Origin: Periconia sp. R9002
Taxonomy: Eukaryota > Ascomycota > Dothideomycetes > Pleosporales > Periconiaceae
DNA: 64,000 nucleotides
Assembly (NCBI GenBank): GCA_023627715.1
Contig: JAMAHW010000051.1
Coordinates: 124,001-188,000, forward strand
Direction of reading: 5' to 3'
Shown here: one piece after another, positions 23,310 through 34,399 of the stretch
How the letters are laid out: each line of letters starts with the position of its first letter
How positions within the stretch are numbered: the stretch's first letter is position 1
Notes under the pieces: generated by a model
The model's database searches: none
What the model saw: only the letters and a program-made list of their open reading frames with translations
What the model was told of the DNA's origin: nothing
Program-made: the position numbers and the translations under genes

Positions 23310-25087
23310 ATGACAGCGAAAGAACCGCAGAATGATTCAACAAGGATTGAGAATATTGAGAGCAATGTCATCGCCCCGGCAGATGCTCCAAGGCGCTCGC
23401 CGTGGAAGGCTTGGATGTACCTGTGGGAATGGTACCCATCTCATTACCCAGCGGAGGAACGCAAGCTCCTGCGCAAGATGGACGCCTGCTTGTTAACATT
23501 CTGTTCCTTCATGTGTAAGTGTTTCCCCAAATTCGAATTGTTTAAGACACAAGAATAATCAGGTGCAGTTTTCCTGAAATGGCTTGATTCCAGCAACATC
23601 AACAACGCTTATTTCAGCGGTATGAAAGAAGACCTCGCACTCAACGGGAACGAGTATTCATTCTTCGGCACGTTCTACAATTGCGGCTACCTCGTTTTCC
23701 AGGTCCCATCGCTTCTCATCCTATCAAGACCAGGTCTCGCCAGATGGTACCTGCCAACCATGGAGCTGCTGTGGTCTGTTGTCACATTTTGTCAAAGTAG
23801 AATGCGCGATGCGAACGATATTTATGGGATGCGATTTCTTCTTGGGATCTTGGAGACACCAGTTGCTAGTGGGACAACATATGTTCTGTGCAGCTGGTAT
23901 CGGCCGGAAGAGGTGTTCAAGAGGACGGGTGTGTGGTATGTTAGCAACAATATTGCTGTCATGTACGTATACGCCCCCAATTCCGTTTCTGCGGCGATTC
24001 CCGCGCACGTCTAACATATTAAAGGTTCGGTGGATACCTGCAAGCTGCAGCTTACAAGAATTTGAATGGAGTCGGTGGCATGGAGGGTTGGCGCTGGCTA
24101 TTCATTATTGACGGCGTCATCTCACTTCCGATTGCTTTCGTCGGTTATCTCATATTTCCCGGCCTTCCATCAAGCAGGAAGCCATGGTGGTTGACCACAC
24201 CTGAACACGAGTTGGCGCAGCGAAGGATGCTTGCTGTGGGCGTTGAGCCAAGTACAAAGCTGAGCTGGAACATCATCAAGCGAACAGTGACAAGATGGGA
24301 ATTCTACGTCGGAGTGCTCGCATACACGTTGTAAGTTATTTACCCCATCTCGAGGAAGCCGGATTATATCTGACCTCGTGAGTTTTCTCTCGTCTTCGTA
24401 TCCGCACGGGCAGATGGCAATGTGGCTCAAGTACGTCGGTGGCTATTCCGTGCCACAGATAAACGAAATACCGACGGGCGCCCAAGCTGTCTCCGTCGTT
24501 GCAGCACTTCTGGCAACTTCACTCTGTATGATATACCCGCTTTGGACAATCTTCTCCATTGTGCAGGTCATCTACATGTTTGCAAATATCTGTCTTCTCA
24601 TCTGGGCTATCCCTAAAGGGCTTCATTGTAGGTACATCTAATACAGGAAGGGAATAGTTGCTGATATTCCACCAGTTGCGTCTTTTTACATACTTGGAGT
24701 ATCCGCAGCCGTCACACCCATCTTGATGCCGTTCATCAACATGGCAATGCGCGATGACGCGGAAGCCCGCGCGGTGACTGTAGGGGCTATGGTGAGTCAA
24801 CTACTAAGAGCTTCAAAACTTTGCTGACGCGGTCGCAGTTGACTTCAGGGTGGGCAATTTATTCTTTCTATCCAGTCGTGGTTTTCCCAGCCGTTGAAGG
24901 TCCCAAGTGGAGGAAGGGCTACTCGGTCAATATTGCTTTTGTGTTCTTCACCTGGCTTTTCTTCATGATTGGCCAGTATCTATATAAGCGCGACGAGAAG
25001 AGACAGAGAGGCCACGCTGCGACGATGCCTACTTCGGATGACGAGGAAAGTGCGGCTACCATTGAGCACAAGGCAACTAGCAAATGA
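23310..25087 (+). CDS. MFS transporter, Dal5/allantoate-permease-like anion:cation symporter
   Basis: Six exons (23310-23514, 23569-23962, 24025-24330, 24383-24627, 24676-24791, 24839-25087) give 504 residues; the five introns are 47-62 nt. The order of conserved segments fits the family: [77 protein letters not shown] and [18 protein letters not shown], with ~12 spans. Relatives carry allantoate, nicotinate, pantothenate and other anionic metabolites at the plasma membrane. Placement beside GH88 and DUF2264 suggests uptake of uronic-acid oligosaccharides or their unsaturated products; that substrate is inferred from context only. Confidence 0.92.
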
Positions 25088-25764
25088 CCGATCGATAAGT
25101 GCAAAGAATTTGATATGGAAGACTGCGCGATAGACTTATGAATCAAGAATCTAATGGGTATCATCGAATCGTGTTGGATTACTCGTGATAGCGACATATA
25201 ATCGTGAATATGAGAAGTGTTCAGATAATATGATCATAGAGAGAAAGTGTATAGTGCTGGCGGGGAGGGTACAGAGGACGGTTATTTTCACAATACGCTA
25301 CACCAAACGGTGTGTCGAAAATCCATTATTACTTATGTATTTAGGATAGTTACCAATGTAACTTGGTACGACGTTTCTTAATCACATATTGAGGAATTCA
25401 GTCTCGCCAACACTATTAGTTACCCCAATGATGCGGAGAATATCGCGTGGGAAATCACGAATCTTTGCATGATTATCTATTTAGCCTAGTTAAACTCGAA
25501 ACCATGAATCACACGGTATGTTGCACTCCAGGTACAGGGTCGTTTGTTACCAAGACACCACGTAGTATAGCGTATTGAGACACTGATAATGTACTGTAAC
25601 TGCCCTAGTGACATTTAATTAACTTTTTACCTACGACATAGATATTGAAAGTTGCAAAGAACGTCATGATTCACATTACATTATACATGCAATCTATCAC
25701 GATGCGTACAGGAAAGACGTGTACGCTGAAAAATCCAGTGCTGCGACGCTCAAAAAGAGGAAGT
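25088..25764. other. Intergenic with one copy of dispersed repeat B
   Basis: No gene is seen. The stretch 25527-25645 resembles 52130-52232 (see the repeat entry). Confidence 0.5.
25527..25645 (+). repeat. Dispersed repeat B, copy 1
   Basis: It shares TCCAGGTAC, GACACCACGT, a GACACTGATA core, a CCCTAGT segment and an AACTTT..TACC..CGA.ATAG tail, in order, with 52130-52232. The two copies are diverged and differ by small gaps. They look like remnants of one mobile sequence. Confidence 0.65.
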
Positions 25765-26763
25765 TTAAGGTGGAATCCCCGGAATGTTATGAAAATCAGC
25801 TCTAGAGCCATCCTTGACAACAAGACGGTGTTGAATGTGAGGAGCTAGGTGAGGCATCAAATGCCCCCAAACGAGAGGGAGAAGAAAATCACTACTATGG
25901 ATCTCATCGATCGCACGCCTGTGTATAGGATGGCTGTCCATAGGATGGCTGTCTATCCAATGATCGGGATCATCGCACTTATTTTTGAAGATACATATTA
26001 AGTTCTTTTTGACTTCCCAGAAGTGGTCGACCATATGTGCCACTCGTTTGAAGCATGTCTCGCAGGCCGCTGGCTAAAGAAGGCGTGTCAGATGTAATGC
26101 AAGACGCCCACGAGGAGGAGAACAACATACTGTGTTAAATATATCCTGGAAAATGTATGCAGCGCACTTCCAATCATCCCATGGCTTTTCGTCATTACTG
26201 AAGTGATTTGCGATTGCCTGAGCGCAACCAACGATATGCGGGGCGAGCGAAGCCAGACATTCTATTTCAAACAAAGTAGTTAGATCATAGCGTCTGTCAT
26301 TTTTAATGCTTCCGCAGAAGAACTTACTGACGATGAAGCAGTCCTTCATAATTTTGATTTGCTTGAGATCGTGGATGAGGTGCCCCATGTCTTCAACGAA
26401 GCCGTCTGTCACAAGTTCATGGTCGATGTCGGCTGATACTATAGGACTGAGAGAAGACCTTAAAGCTACTGAGAGTTCGTGTTTGATTCTGGCGGATTGT
26501 ACAGCATCGAAAATAGGTTTGTTGTCTGAGTGGAGTTCCTGGTAGATTCTGGTGGATGCAGCAGCATTGGGCGTAGGACTGTCGTGTGTTGGGAGTTCTT
26601 TGTTGATGTCCGTGGTTGGTATAGCATCGAGAGTAGCACGGTTGTAGTGTTTTGAGAGTTCCCGGCTGGCGTGTGTGGTTGGTACAGCAATGAGAGAAGG
26701 AGCGGTAGGGGGTACCAGAGCAACGGCGAAAGAAAGGACAGGAATGACGAAGAGCCACCACAT
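25765..26763 (-). CDS. Secreted protein with five degenerate ~20-residue repeats
   Basis: Three exons (26763-26328, 26261-26131, 26073-25765) give 291 residues. I start at the ATG at 26763, where MWWLFVIPVLSFAVALVPP forms a signal peptide; an in-frame TTG upstream is not a start. Residues ~27-115 hold five imperfect repeats ending in EL: AVPTTHASREL, AIPTTDINKEL, AAASTRIYQEL, AVQSARIKHEL, IVSADIDHEL. The C-terminal part is helical with scattered Cys (KDCF, KCLA, VGCA, WKCAAY, PAACETCFKR, NKCDDPDHW). Introns of 66 and 57 nt have CTAAC and CTGAC branch sites. No known domain; a secreted, possibly surface or effector protein. Confidence 0.68.
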
Positions 26764-27203
26764 TTCGAGCAACGACAATTTTACACTAATGATTCCGATG
26801 AGTGATTCTTGCTTTAATTTCCAGGAAATGAGAATCTCAGTGGACTTCCCACCAGACAGAACCTTTTATATCGATACATTTCGTAGCCATTGACCCTGCG
26901 GTTGATCCGATAAAGTGATTGTTGAATTCTTCGCGCAAACTACCCAATGCTTCTTCAACTACATGATTTTTTTCAGTCCCACACGCCGTCGCATCCAATT
27001 TAAATACTTCCTCAGTGCATGTGTGGGATCACGATGAGATGATTCGGTAATACGAGTGGAGTGTGGCGGTGCGAATTCTTATGTAAGCCTCTGGGTGCTG
27101 GCTAGGCTCCAGCCCTAAAACAACATATATGATGGACTCGATGACTCTTCCACCACTCTTCCACCCATATTGAAGCATCATTGATAGAACATCATAAAAA
27201 AGC
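26764..27203. other. Divergent intergenic region
   Basis: This is the short shared 5' flank of the secreted repeat protein and the ADP-ribosylglycohydrolase. No gene or clear motif is seen. Confidence 0.5.
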
Positions 27204-28217
27204 ATGGCCGCTTCCGTCCAATCACCATCCAATTCCCGACTCTCCAAAACACTTGGTGCTCTTCTCGGTGTGCACGCCGGGGACTCACTTGGTGCGACAG
27301 TGGAATTCCAAGCTCATCGACAGATTCAACAGAAATATTCAAATGGCTTGCGAGACATTGTTGGAGGCGGGACTTTTGGCTGGTGGCCAGGCCAAGCAAC
27401 CGACGACACGGATCTCACACGTGCGGTTCTTCTCGCCTATCGCGATCGTGCAGTAGTTCAGCGAGGATCCAACCCGACAGTCGATTTCGACATTGTTAAG
27501 TCAGCGGCAGACTGGTCACTGAAGTGGTACAGCGGTGAATGGCCGGAACGAACACTGGGCCAAGGGCCTGTAGATATAGGAGGAGCTACGTCGATAGGCC
27601 TTTCCAATTACGAAGAGACCCGAGATCCGCGTTACTGCGGCGCTGGCCCTGGAATGGCGGGCAACGGAAGTCTGATGCGATGCATACCGACGGCGCTTTT
27701 TGCTCAGACACGCGCAGAAAGAATCCATGACTCTAAGGCAATCAGCGCGATCACCCACAATGATACTCGCTGCACTGTTTCCTGCGCCGTGTACAACGAA
27801 ATAGTTGCTGCGCTTGTGAGCGGAAAAAGTGTATCGGAGGCGGTGAGCTGCGGCGAAGAGCTAGCAGAAGAACTGGACTGTCCTATTGTCGGAAAAGCGA
27901 TCTCGACCGGTTACCGTATGCCTATTTCAACCTACGCCTCATCTGGCCCCGGCGAGAAGCTTCCTGACCGCACATCTGGATACGTTCTACAAAGTCTGAG
28001 CGTGGCTATTGGGGCGTTGACTGACCCCCGTCCGCTCGAAGAAGTTTTGATTGATGTAGTCAGGCTGGGAGGTGACACCGACACGAACGGGGCCATTGCA
28101 GGCGGTCTTCTAGGAGCACGTGACGGTATTGAGGCTATACCAGCCCGATGGTTGGAATTGCTGCAGTTTAGGACTGAGTTTGAGGAAATAGCGACGTCAT
28201 TGCTTCCGAATCAATAA
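27204..28217 (+). CDS. ADP-ribosylglycohydrolase (DraG/ARH family)
   Basis: A single exon encodes 337 residues, the usual length. Family motifs are in order: GVHAGDSLGATVEF (24-37), QATDDTDLT (64-72, metal ligands), GPGMAGNGSLMRCIP, ITHNDTRC, and LGGDTDTNGAIAGGLLGA (second metal cluster). All acidic ligands expected for two Mg ions are present, so it should be active in removing ADP-ribose from proteins or small molecules. No signal peptide or membrane segment is seen. The lack of introns, unlike most neighbours, is compatible with an old bacterial origin but proves nothing. No ADP-ribosyltransferase is visible nearby. Confidence 0.93.
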   Translation: MAASVQSPSNSRLSKTLGALLGVHAGDSLGATVEFQAHRQIQQKYSNGLRDIVGGGTFGWWPGQATDDTDLTRAVLLAYRDRAVVQRGSNPTVDFDIVKSAADWSLKWYSGEWPERTLGQGPVDIGGATSIGLSNYEETRDPRYCGAGPGMAGNGSLMRCIPTALFAQTRAERIHDSKAISAITHNDTRCTVSCAVYNEIVAALVSGKSVSEAVSCGEELAEELDCPIVGKAISTGYRMPISTYASSGPGEKLPDRTSGYVLQSLSVAIGALTDPRPLEEVLIDVVRLGGDTDTNGAIAGGLLGARDGIEAIPARWLELLQFRTEFEEIATSLLPNQ

Positions 28218-28549
28218 GAATATTAGATTGTAAGAATGAATCATCCCAGAGTATCGTTACAAGTTTTTAAAACTGCAAAGCGGAAACGTGAGTGCTGATT
28301 AGCGTGTCATTTGACTCTCAAAGATATCAAAATATTCCACATCGCAGAGTATCTGAATTTTGGCAATATTGATACAGTATTAAAAGTTTCATAATACTCT
28401 CTACACAGTGTTGCGCAAACAAAAACCAATCTAACGCATTGATTCGTGCTGACCACGCATTCTCTCATCGCAGCTAAATATCCCGCGCTTGATCCGTATC
28501 TCTTTAGGCCCCACCGCATACCCAAATAATGATTGTTCTTCTCCTGTCC
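28218..28549. other. Intergenic between convergent genes
   Basis: Only 3' flanks are seen. Confidence 0.5.
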
Positions 28550-30406
28550 TTAACCCTGACTGCGAAAGTCTGACTCAGCCTTCTTGATTGTTGGTAGCCT
28601 TCCCTCGCTAAATACCCCAGGATCTTTTACGAGAACAGCATAAATATCACCGAATGTCAAACCCCGCTTCTGATTCAAGTAACACCGAACAACTCTGAGG
28701 ATACGCGATGGCAATTCCATGTATCTTGTCCACTGCACCTCCTCGTCGTCTTCCATTGCGTCTATAATTTGTTCGACCCATTCAACTCTACCTTTGATAG
28801 GAATTGCCATACAAGAATCCGGTGTGCATAAAGGCGAAACAATGAAGTGAACAGCGAAAAGGTGTGCAAGAACGATATTCCCCAGCTTATTTGATGGCGA
28901 ATATAGGTGGAGGACATCGTCTCGTGGGGAAGTGACCGGAATAAGGAAGCTCGACACCAGAGCATTGAATGAGCGACGGATTCTAGGTTTGTGATCGGCA
29001 GGCACTTCTGGGACAACTCCTGAGTTTTGCAATCGTGTCTGTTCGTTTGCCGTAGTGAATTGCTGGAGAGAAGTTGGGTTACTTTTATGGCGAGTGGGCG
29101 ACAGAAATGGTTCCTGTTTACGTGAAGCGGGAGCACGTGTCCGCTCGGAATTCATTTCAGTGTGGATAGCTGATGGGGATCCCGGTGGTTCTGAATTTTT
29201 AACAGGTATCAGGAGGGGACGAATTGTCTGAACTAACTGCGCAAACAGAGCTCTCTCAATGTCCGTTCCGGCATTCAGAAGGTGTGAGAACGCCATTAGA
29301 GATTGAAACACATCGCGGGCAAGCAGCTGGGATACAGAGGCAAAGTTCTCGAGTTTCGGCTCGAATCCGACACTATTTAAACGCGGCTCAATCGAAAAGG
29401 CGCCCTCAAGTCGATTATTTGTGATTAACCGTGATAGTAGAGCGCAGCCACGTAAGGAAAGAACATGATCGAGGGCGCCGTCGGATATGTATGTCGATTG
29501 AACAGCAAGAAGGTAGGAAGTAGCGAGCATGATATGTGCTTCTGAAGTACTTGAAGGCCACCTGCCGAATGCCTCTTCTAGTCCAGTGATAGCTTTCTGT
29601 CGATGCGATAGAGCCCTTTGGCAACTTGGGTCGTCGCTGAGTATAGAGAGATGGGAGCCCGATAGTGCAAGGACAGAATGCATCAGATAGTCATACTAGG
29701 TGTTGTCAGGCGCATATTGTGCGAAATCAATGTAGAAAACTAATACCTTATGACTGATTGCCGGAACTTCCTTGATCCACACAGCTTTATGCTCTAAAGA
29801 TTTGATTAGGATACTCTTTTCTCAAAGAAGGGGGTTTGACCTGGCCCACCACCGTTGAGGTGTGATCTGGGGAGAAGAATCTCGATGCCAAAAAAACCCC
29901 CCGATTTGACCGCAGTTTTACGTACCTGGTCTCGAGCGAGGGTATGCAGCAATCAAGAAATGGTAAAAGAGCCGCATGTCACTTCCACTATACGTGGTTG
30001 GAGTAGCAGACAGCCCATTATATTGGATATTAGGGATGGGATGTTCATGTTGGATATGACCAGGAGCTGTGGGATATTTACAGGTCGATCCATGTTTCAG
30101 ACAATTAGAACAAGATGGGCGTGTTTCTTGGCACTATTACTGCATGTCAGCGGGTCCAAAATGTTTGGCAAGGATCCAACTTACTTTGATTTTTCGCTTC
30201 TTACAGCTGAAACAGCCAAAGCGTGATTTTGTATGGCCGCGTCTTTTGCGTGCAGCGGAATCGGAGGAACTCAAACCATCAGAAACCAAAATGAATTTCG
30301 TATCAGAGGCGGCAGCTAATGAAGGTCCGGATGAATCGTGCGGCTCATCGAACAAGCCTTCTATCAATGGCATAGATAACCACCACTCCTCTGTCGGCAT
30401 TTCCAT
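28550..30406 (-). CDS. Zn2Cys6 transcription factor with fungal regulatory domain
   Basis: Four exons (30406-30185, 30133-29926, 29793-29747, 29695-28550) give 540 residues. The zinc cluster spans intron 1: cysteines at 65, 68, 75, 82, 85 and 92 (C-x2-C-x6-C-x6-C-x2-C-x6-C), preceded by basic RKRRGHTKSR. The regulatory part follows the Upc2/sterol-regulator-like plan: DMRLFYHFLIAAYPRSRP, HKAVWIKEVPAIS, YDYLMHSVLALSGSHLSIL. Exon 3 is only 47 nt. Intron 2 is 132 nt, the longest of the models here, with a CTAAT branch and TTTAG acceptor. The target genes are unknown; the uronide cluster 3.5 kb away is one possibility, but the intervening genes make this weak. Confidence 0.85.
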
Positions 30407-32950
30407 TTTCAGCTGTAACGTGATTTAGGATTCCGTTTGGAGATCCTGGGAACCGTTTTTCGGGGAAAAATATAACACCTTTTTATAATGGCATCCTATC
30501 CAGTCAATTTGGCCCCAGGGTTAATTTAGCCGCAGGTATTCCTTTGAGACAGTAAGCTGGCACTGATGTTCAAAATCACGCAGCGCAATACGAGAAGTAC
30601 GAACATGAGGGGTGGTTCTTGGCAAATCTTGACCGTTCCATTGAATGTAACTCCGGAGGTTGCACTTCTATATGAGCGGTGAAGACTATGTAAACGGCGG
30701 AGATTTTGTGTCGGAGTTTCAAACATGACTCTTACGGACGTAGAGGGTCAGATGTGGCTTGCTCAAATAGTGAACGACCAAAAGTTTATAAACCTCTCAT
30801 GGTCGACCCGAAGTCGGAATTTGCAGTCCTGTATTCAAATCGATCGTCTTTTTGTGTGGTTTACGAGTTGCGCTCGCAATCGTAGGCTACATTAGATGCG
30901 CATGAACTGAGAATTGCCTATCATATTGTTCAGTTGCCTAAGAGATATCGGCTAGCCACAGTTCCGTTCTGTAGCTGGGAAATATGATCAAGGCAGCCGA
31001 GGTTTCGTGTGCAGCCAGGACCAAGCCATCTTGTACTGTCACTACGTTTTTGGGTGTGACGCATCGCAAGGCTATACTGGACTCAAATTGCATCATATAG
31101 AAGACATGTAGGGGCTGGCGGAAGCGCAAAACGATCTGATGCAGCCTCCGAGTGTATGTATGTCTGTGTCCAATTTAGATATAGGAATGAACTAATCAGG
31201 TAGTCTATAGTAAACCACGTGACTGCAGGTATCCTGGGCTTTACAGGTATCAACTCGTCAGTACTTGCGATATTTCACACACCCCCTGTATTCTGTGTCA
31301 ACCCCACGGGTCTATAAATCCCTTCCTACTGGATGTTCATTGACCTGTAAGGCTGCAGCCTAGAGTTCAGCTCGTGCTTATGTACTTGGTGTCTCTGGAA
31401 CCAATGCAATGATACTGTCCATCGATTGGCTCTGTGACCTTCATACCGAAAACGGACATTGCATCAACGGCCGAGGGCTCTACGGGCTAGCTTTTTCTCA
31501 TAATGCATACGATTAAACTACGACGTGCGTATGAGTCATCGTGACAATAGTCGCTCGGCCGCTTAACACAAATTCCACCATGAGTGGTAATCATTGCGCA
31601 CGACAGTTGAATGGCCGCCACCGGAGTCGTAAAAATAATCGTACCTCTGAAGATTATGAAGTAAGCTCAGCCGATGAGATCCACAAATCCACGGACCTCG
31701 CCGAAAATGGTGGTTCCTCCGCATCTTATCCGTAACAGAGCTCATCAAAAGTGTTTTTCTCTTCGCAATCGACTTGTTTAATCAGTAACAGAGCTCATAT
31801 GGTTTCGTATAATCCGGTCCGAGGAATACGGCAAAGGTACCCGTCCCCTGCGCAGTCTTCATTAGTTACTCATTATGATGAGCAGAGTCATTTTTCCAAA
31901 ATGGAATATTTGTCGAAACTGTCGAGGTTAGGTGTGACGAGAGCACTATGACTCCTGTTTGCGGGCTCTCCACAGAATATGTATCCAACAATCCAAAAAC
32001 ACAACTTTCACTCCACTTGGGCCTGTCACCATCTCCGCTACGACCGGAAGGATTTTGGCTCGACCTTTTCAATTGGACTATTTATCGTCTTTTCAAAATC
32101 CTAACCTCAAACTATAGATAATTAGTCAAAACTCCACACTTCAAAAACACCCATTTCATTGCAGAAATAGCAAATGCACTCGGTTGTTCAGCCCCCGCCC
32201 AGATGCAGTGATGACTAAACAATAATCCTCTCAACGTATTGAATCTCTGTCGGGCGAGGTCACTTCAGACTCGGGACTTAGACAGGTACTTCTAGCAACA
32301 GTGGGAGAGAGTGCTGAGTTCCTAATGCATACGGTTAAAGGAAGTTTTACATTATCAAGTAATTTAACCTTTGGCTTCAAGGCCAACAACAAATTTGGGG
32401 TATCACGAAAGTCTTTGCAAGCAATGTAAGCCAACTGGATGCTATTTCATCAGACGGGCCGAGCAATTCAACAGGCTATTACTTCCACGATTTAGTCTCG
32501 CGATTACATAATAATTGCGAGTCTTGAAATCTAGCTTGTTGAAGAAGGATTCGTCAACCATTGTGATAAGCCTGTTTTTAATCATTTTCGTATCAATGCG
32601 GCCTTTCTCGACCAGATTTGTCTGTTTGAATCCCGATCCAGTGCAAAAGCACGCCTCAACACAATAAAATCCCCACCTTGCGCACGAACCACCGCAATCA
32701 GCACTACTACACCTCTCAATAAAGAGGACTTAGAATAGTTACCTGCCTTGTCTCACTATGCGGTGACGACGTTCAGCATCGATCGATCATCATTATACAC
32801 GCTAACCGCAAATGCATTAGTTTACGCGAATGCTCCTAGCGCGAAGGGGCTGTTGGCGAACAGATTGCTCAAGCTCTTGTTTGTGTTGTTTCTTCGAATG
32901 CTGCATTGTTTGTTGTAAGTCCAGACTTACGTTTCATAGTCTACGTCTGA

Positions 32951-33210
32951 TGCGGTAATTTTCCACTTTGTTCGACGTGACATCCGTTGAACGCGGACGG
33001 GTAAAGCCGAGAGAGGGATTGTTTGGGGAGAGTAGAGTGGATAGCCGTCGGGGTTTTTGTGAAATTGCCTGGTAGACTTCTGTTACTCCTTGCTTGAGGT
33101 GACACTCGTAAAACGCGGAAGCAAAATCCCGAGAAAAAATTATTATTTGTGTAGACTACATGTAGATAGCCGTTGGGTATTACGTCCTGATGGCTTGGTA
33201 AACTTTCTTT
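32951..33210. repeat. Diverged tandem duplication, ~120-base unit
   Basis: About 32965-33078 and 33085-33203 align through CGACGTGACA/GAGGTGACA, AACGCGGA, GATAGCCGT and TGGTAGACTT/TGGTAAACTT, with many substitutions between them. Confidence 0.65.
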
Positions 33211-33226
33211 GTTCATTCAGGGCTAA

Positions 33227-33274
33227 CAATCCACAAGCACCACAATCCACAAGCACCACAATCCACAAGCACCG
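33227..33274. repeat. 16-base tandem repeat, three copies
   Basis: CAATCCACAAGCACCA is repeated three times without a gap; the last base of the third copy differs. Confidence 0.9.
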
Positions 33275-34399
33275 GGTCAAGCAAACAAGCGACATGTGCA
33301 TATCAGAGCTGTCTCTCTCGGATGATATCAGAATGTGGTCAAGAACTTCATCTTCATCACCTCCTACTTTACACTTGAGGTAGCGCTTCGAGGGAATGAT
33401 GTATTTTACTTGAGAGCCTCATGAGTTTAGCAAATGAGGGTGGTTCTATCGAATCATTCGTTGCGGAAGTGGCGTATCACCTATTATGGAGTCGGCCGTC
33501 AGCTTTGCAGAGGGTCCTATGCTGGGGCGAAGGACCTTATTTCTGTTAAGCAATGAGGCAGTTGTGTCAGCAGCGTGTCAGCAGGATTCAACCACATCTT
33601 AGTCGCATAGTTTTCACTTGGTCTGGAACCTCTGGATCCCGAATCTAGTGGCGCGGAACTGTTTGCATCCCTCGAAACTCACCTCCTTCATTGGTTCGAC
33701 CGAGTATAGTGAAGCCCAGGATAACCTACTATTTCCTATTTTGTATATACGCCCTACAACCATTACAGGTACGACTACGCTGACGCAATCGGAAGTCAAA
33801 GTCAAATCTCAAATCGATGAAGAAACATGGGAACGAGATAAGAAGATTGAGAAAGAATTGAAAATCAACCTGCGCAAGAAACGTTGTTGATCTGGCTGAT
33901 CGGAAACGTATATATCGCCCTCCGAATTGCATAGACCTATTAAAGCCAACTCAAGGAGCTCAACCATCGCGGGCACAGTTACTATGGATTCAACTGGCCC
34001 ACCCCCGATAACTCAAGGGTCCAAAACAGACACTCAAGACCTCAAAGAGTGCTGAATTCGCCTAAGTCACCTCACGCCAACCGTCATCTATACTGAATCT
34101 GCCCGGAGGTGCATCTGACCGAGTTTCTCGAGCGATCGGTGACCGGAAGTAAATGAAATGAATGCTGGGTTCTCTCGCACCAAGGAAAAACGCTATCACT
34201 TCAACGGCTGATCAGACTGCTGACGCTTATTTATAGATGTCCTTACGAAAGAACCGAGGTTACTCTGAACCGAGGCGACGCAGAGTAGCGGCTGAATAGC
34301 CGTGTCTACTTTCCAACACATCATTTTTACGACCCGTTCCAGTTCAATTGATAAAGGCCGCATCATGTACGAGCTTAGGGCGTACATCAATAACAAACC

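Noticed and set aside
26764..26778. TTG start for the secreted repeat protein
   Set aside because: TTG is not a likely fungal start; the ATG at 26763 gives a normal signal peptide.
33676..33690. GGTTCGACC as a tRNA B-box
   Set aside because: No matching A-box or cloverleaf pairing is found around it.
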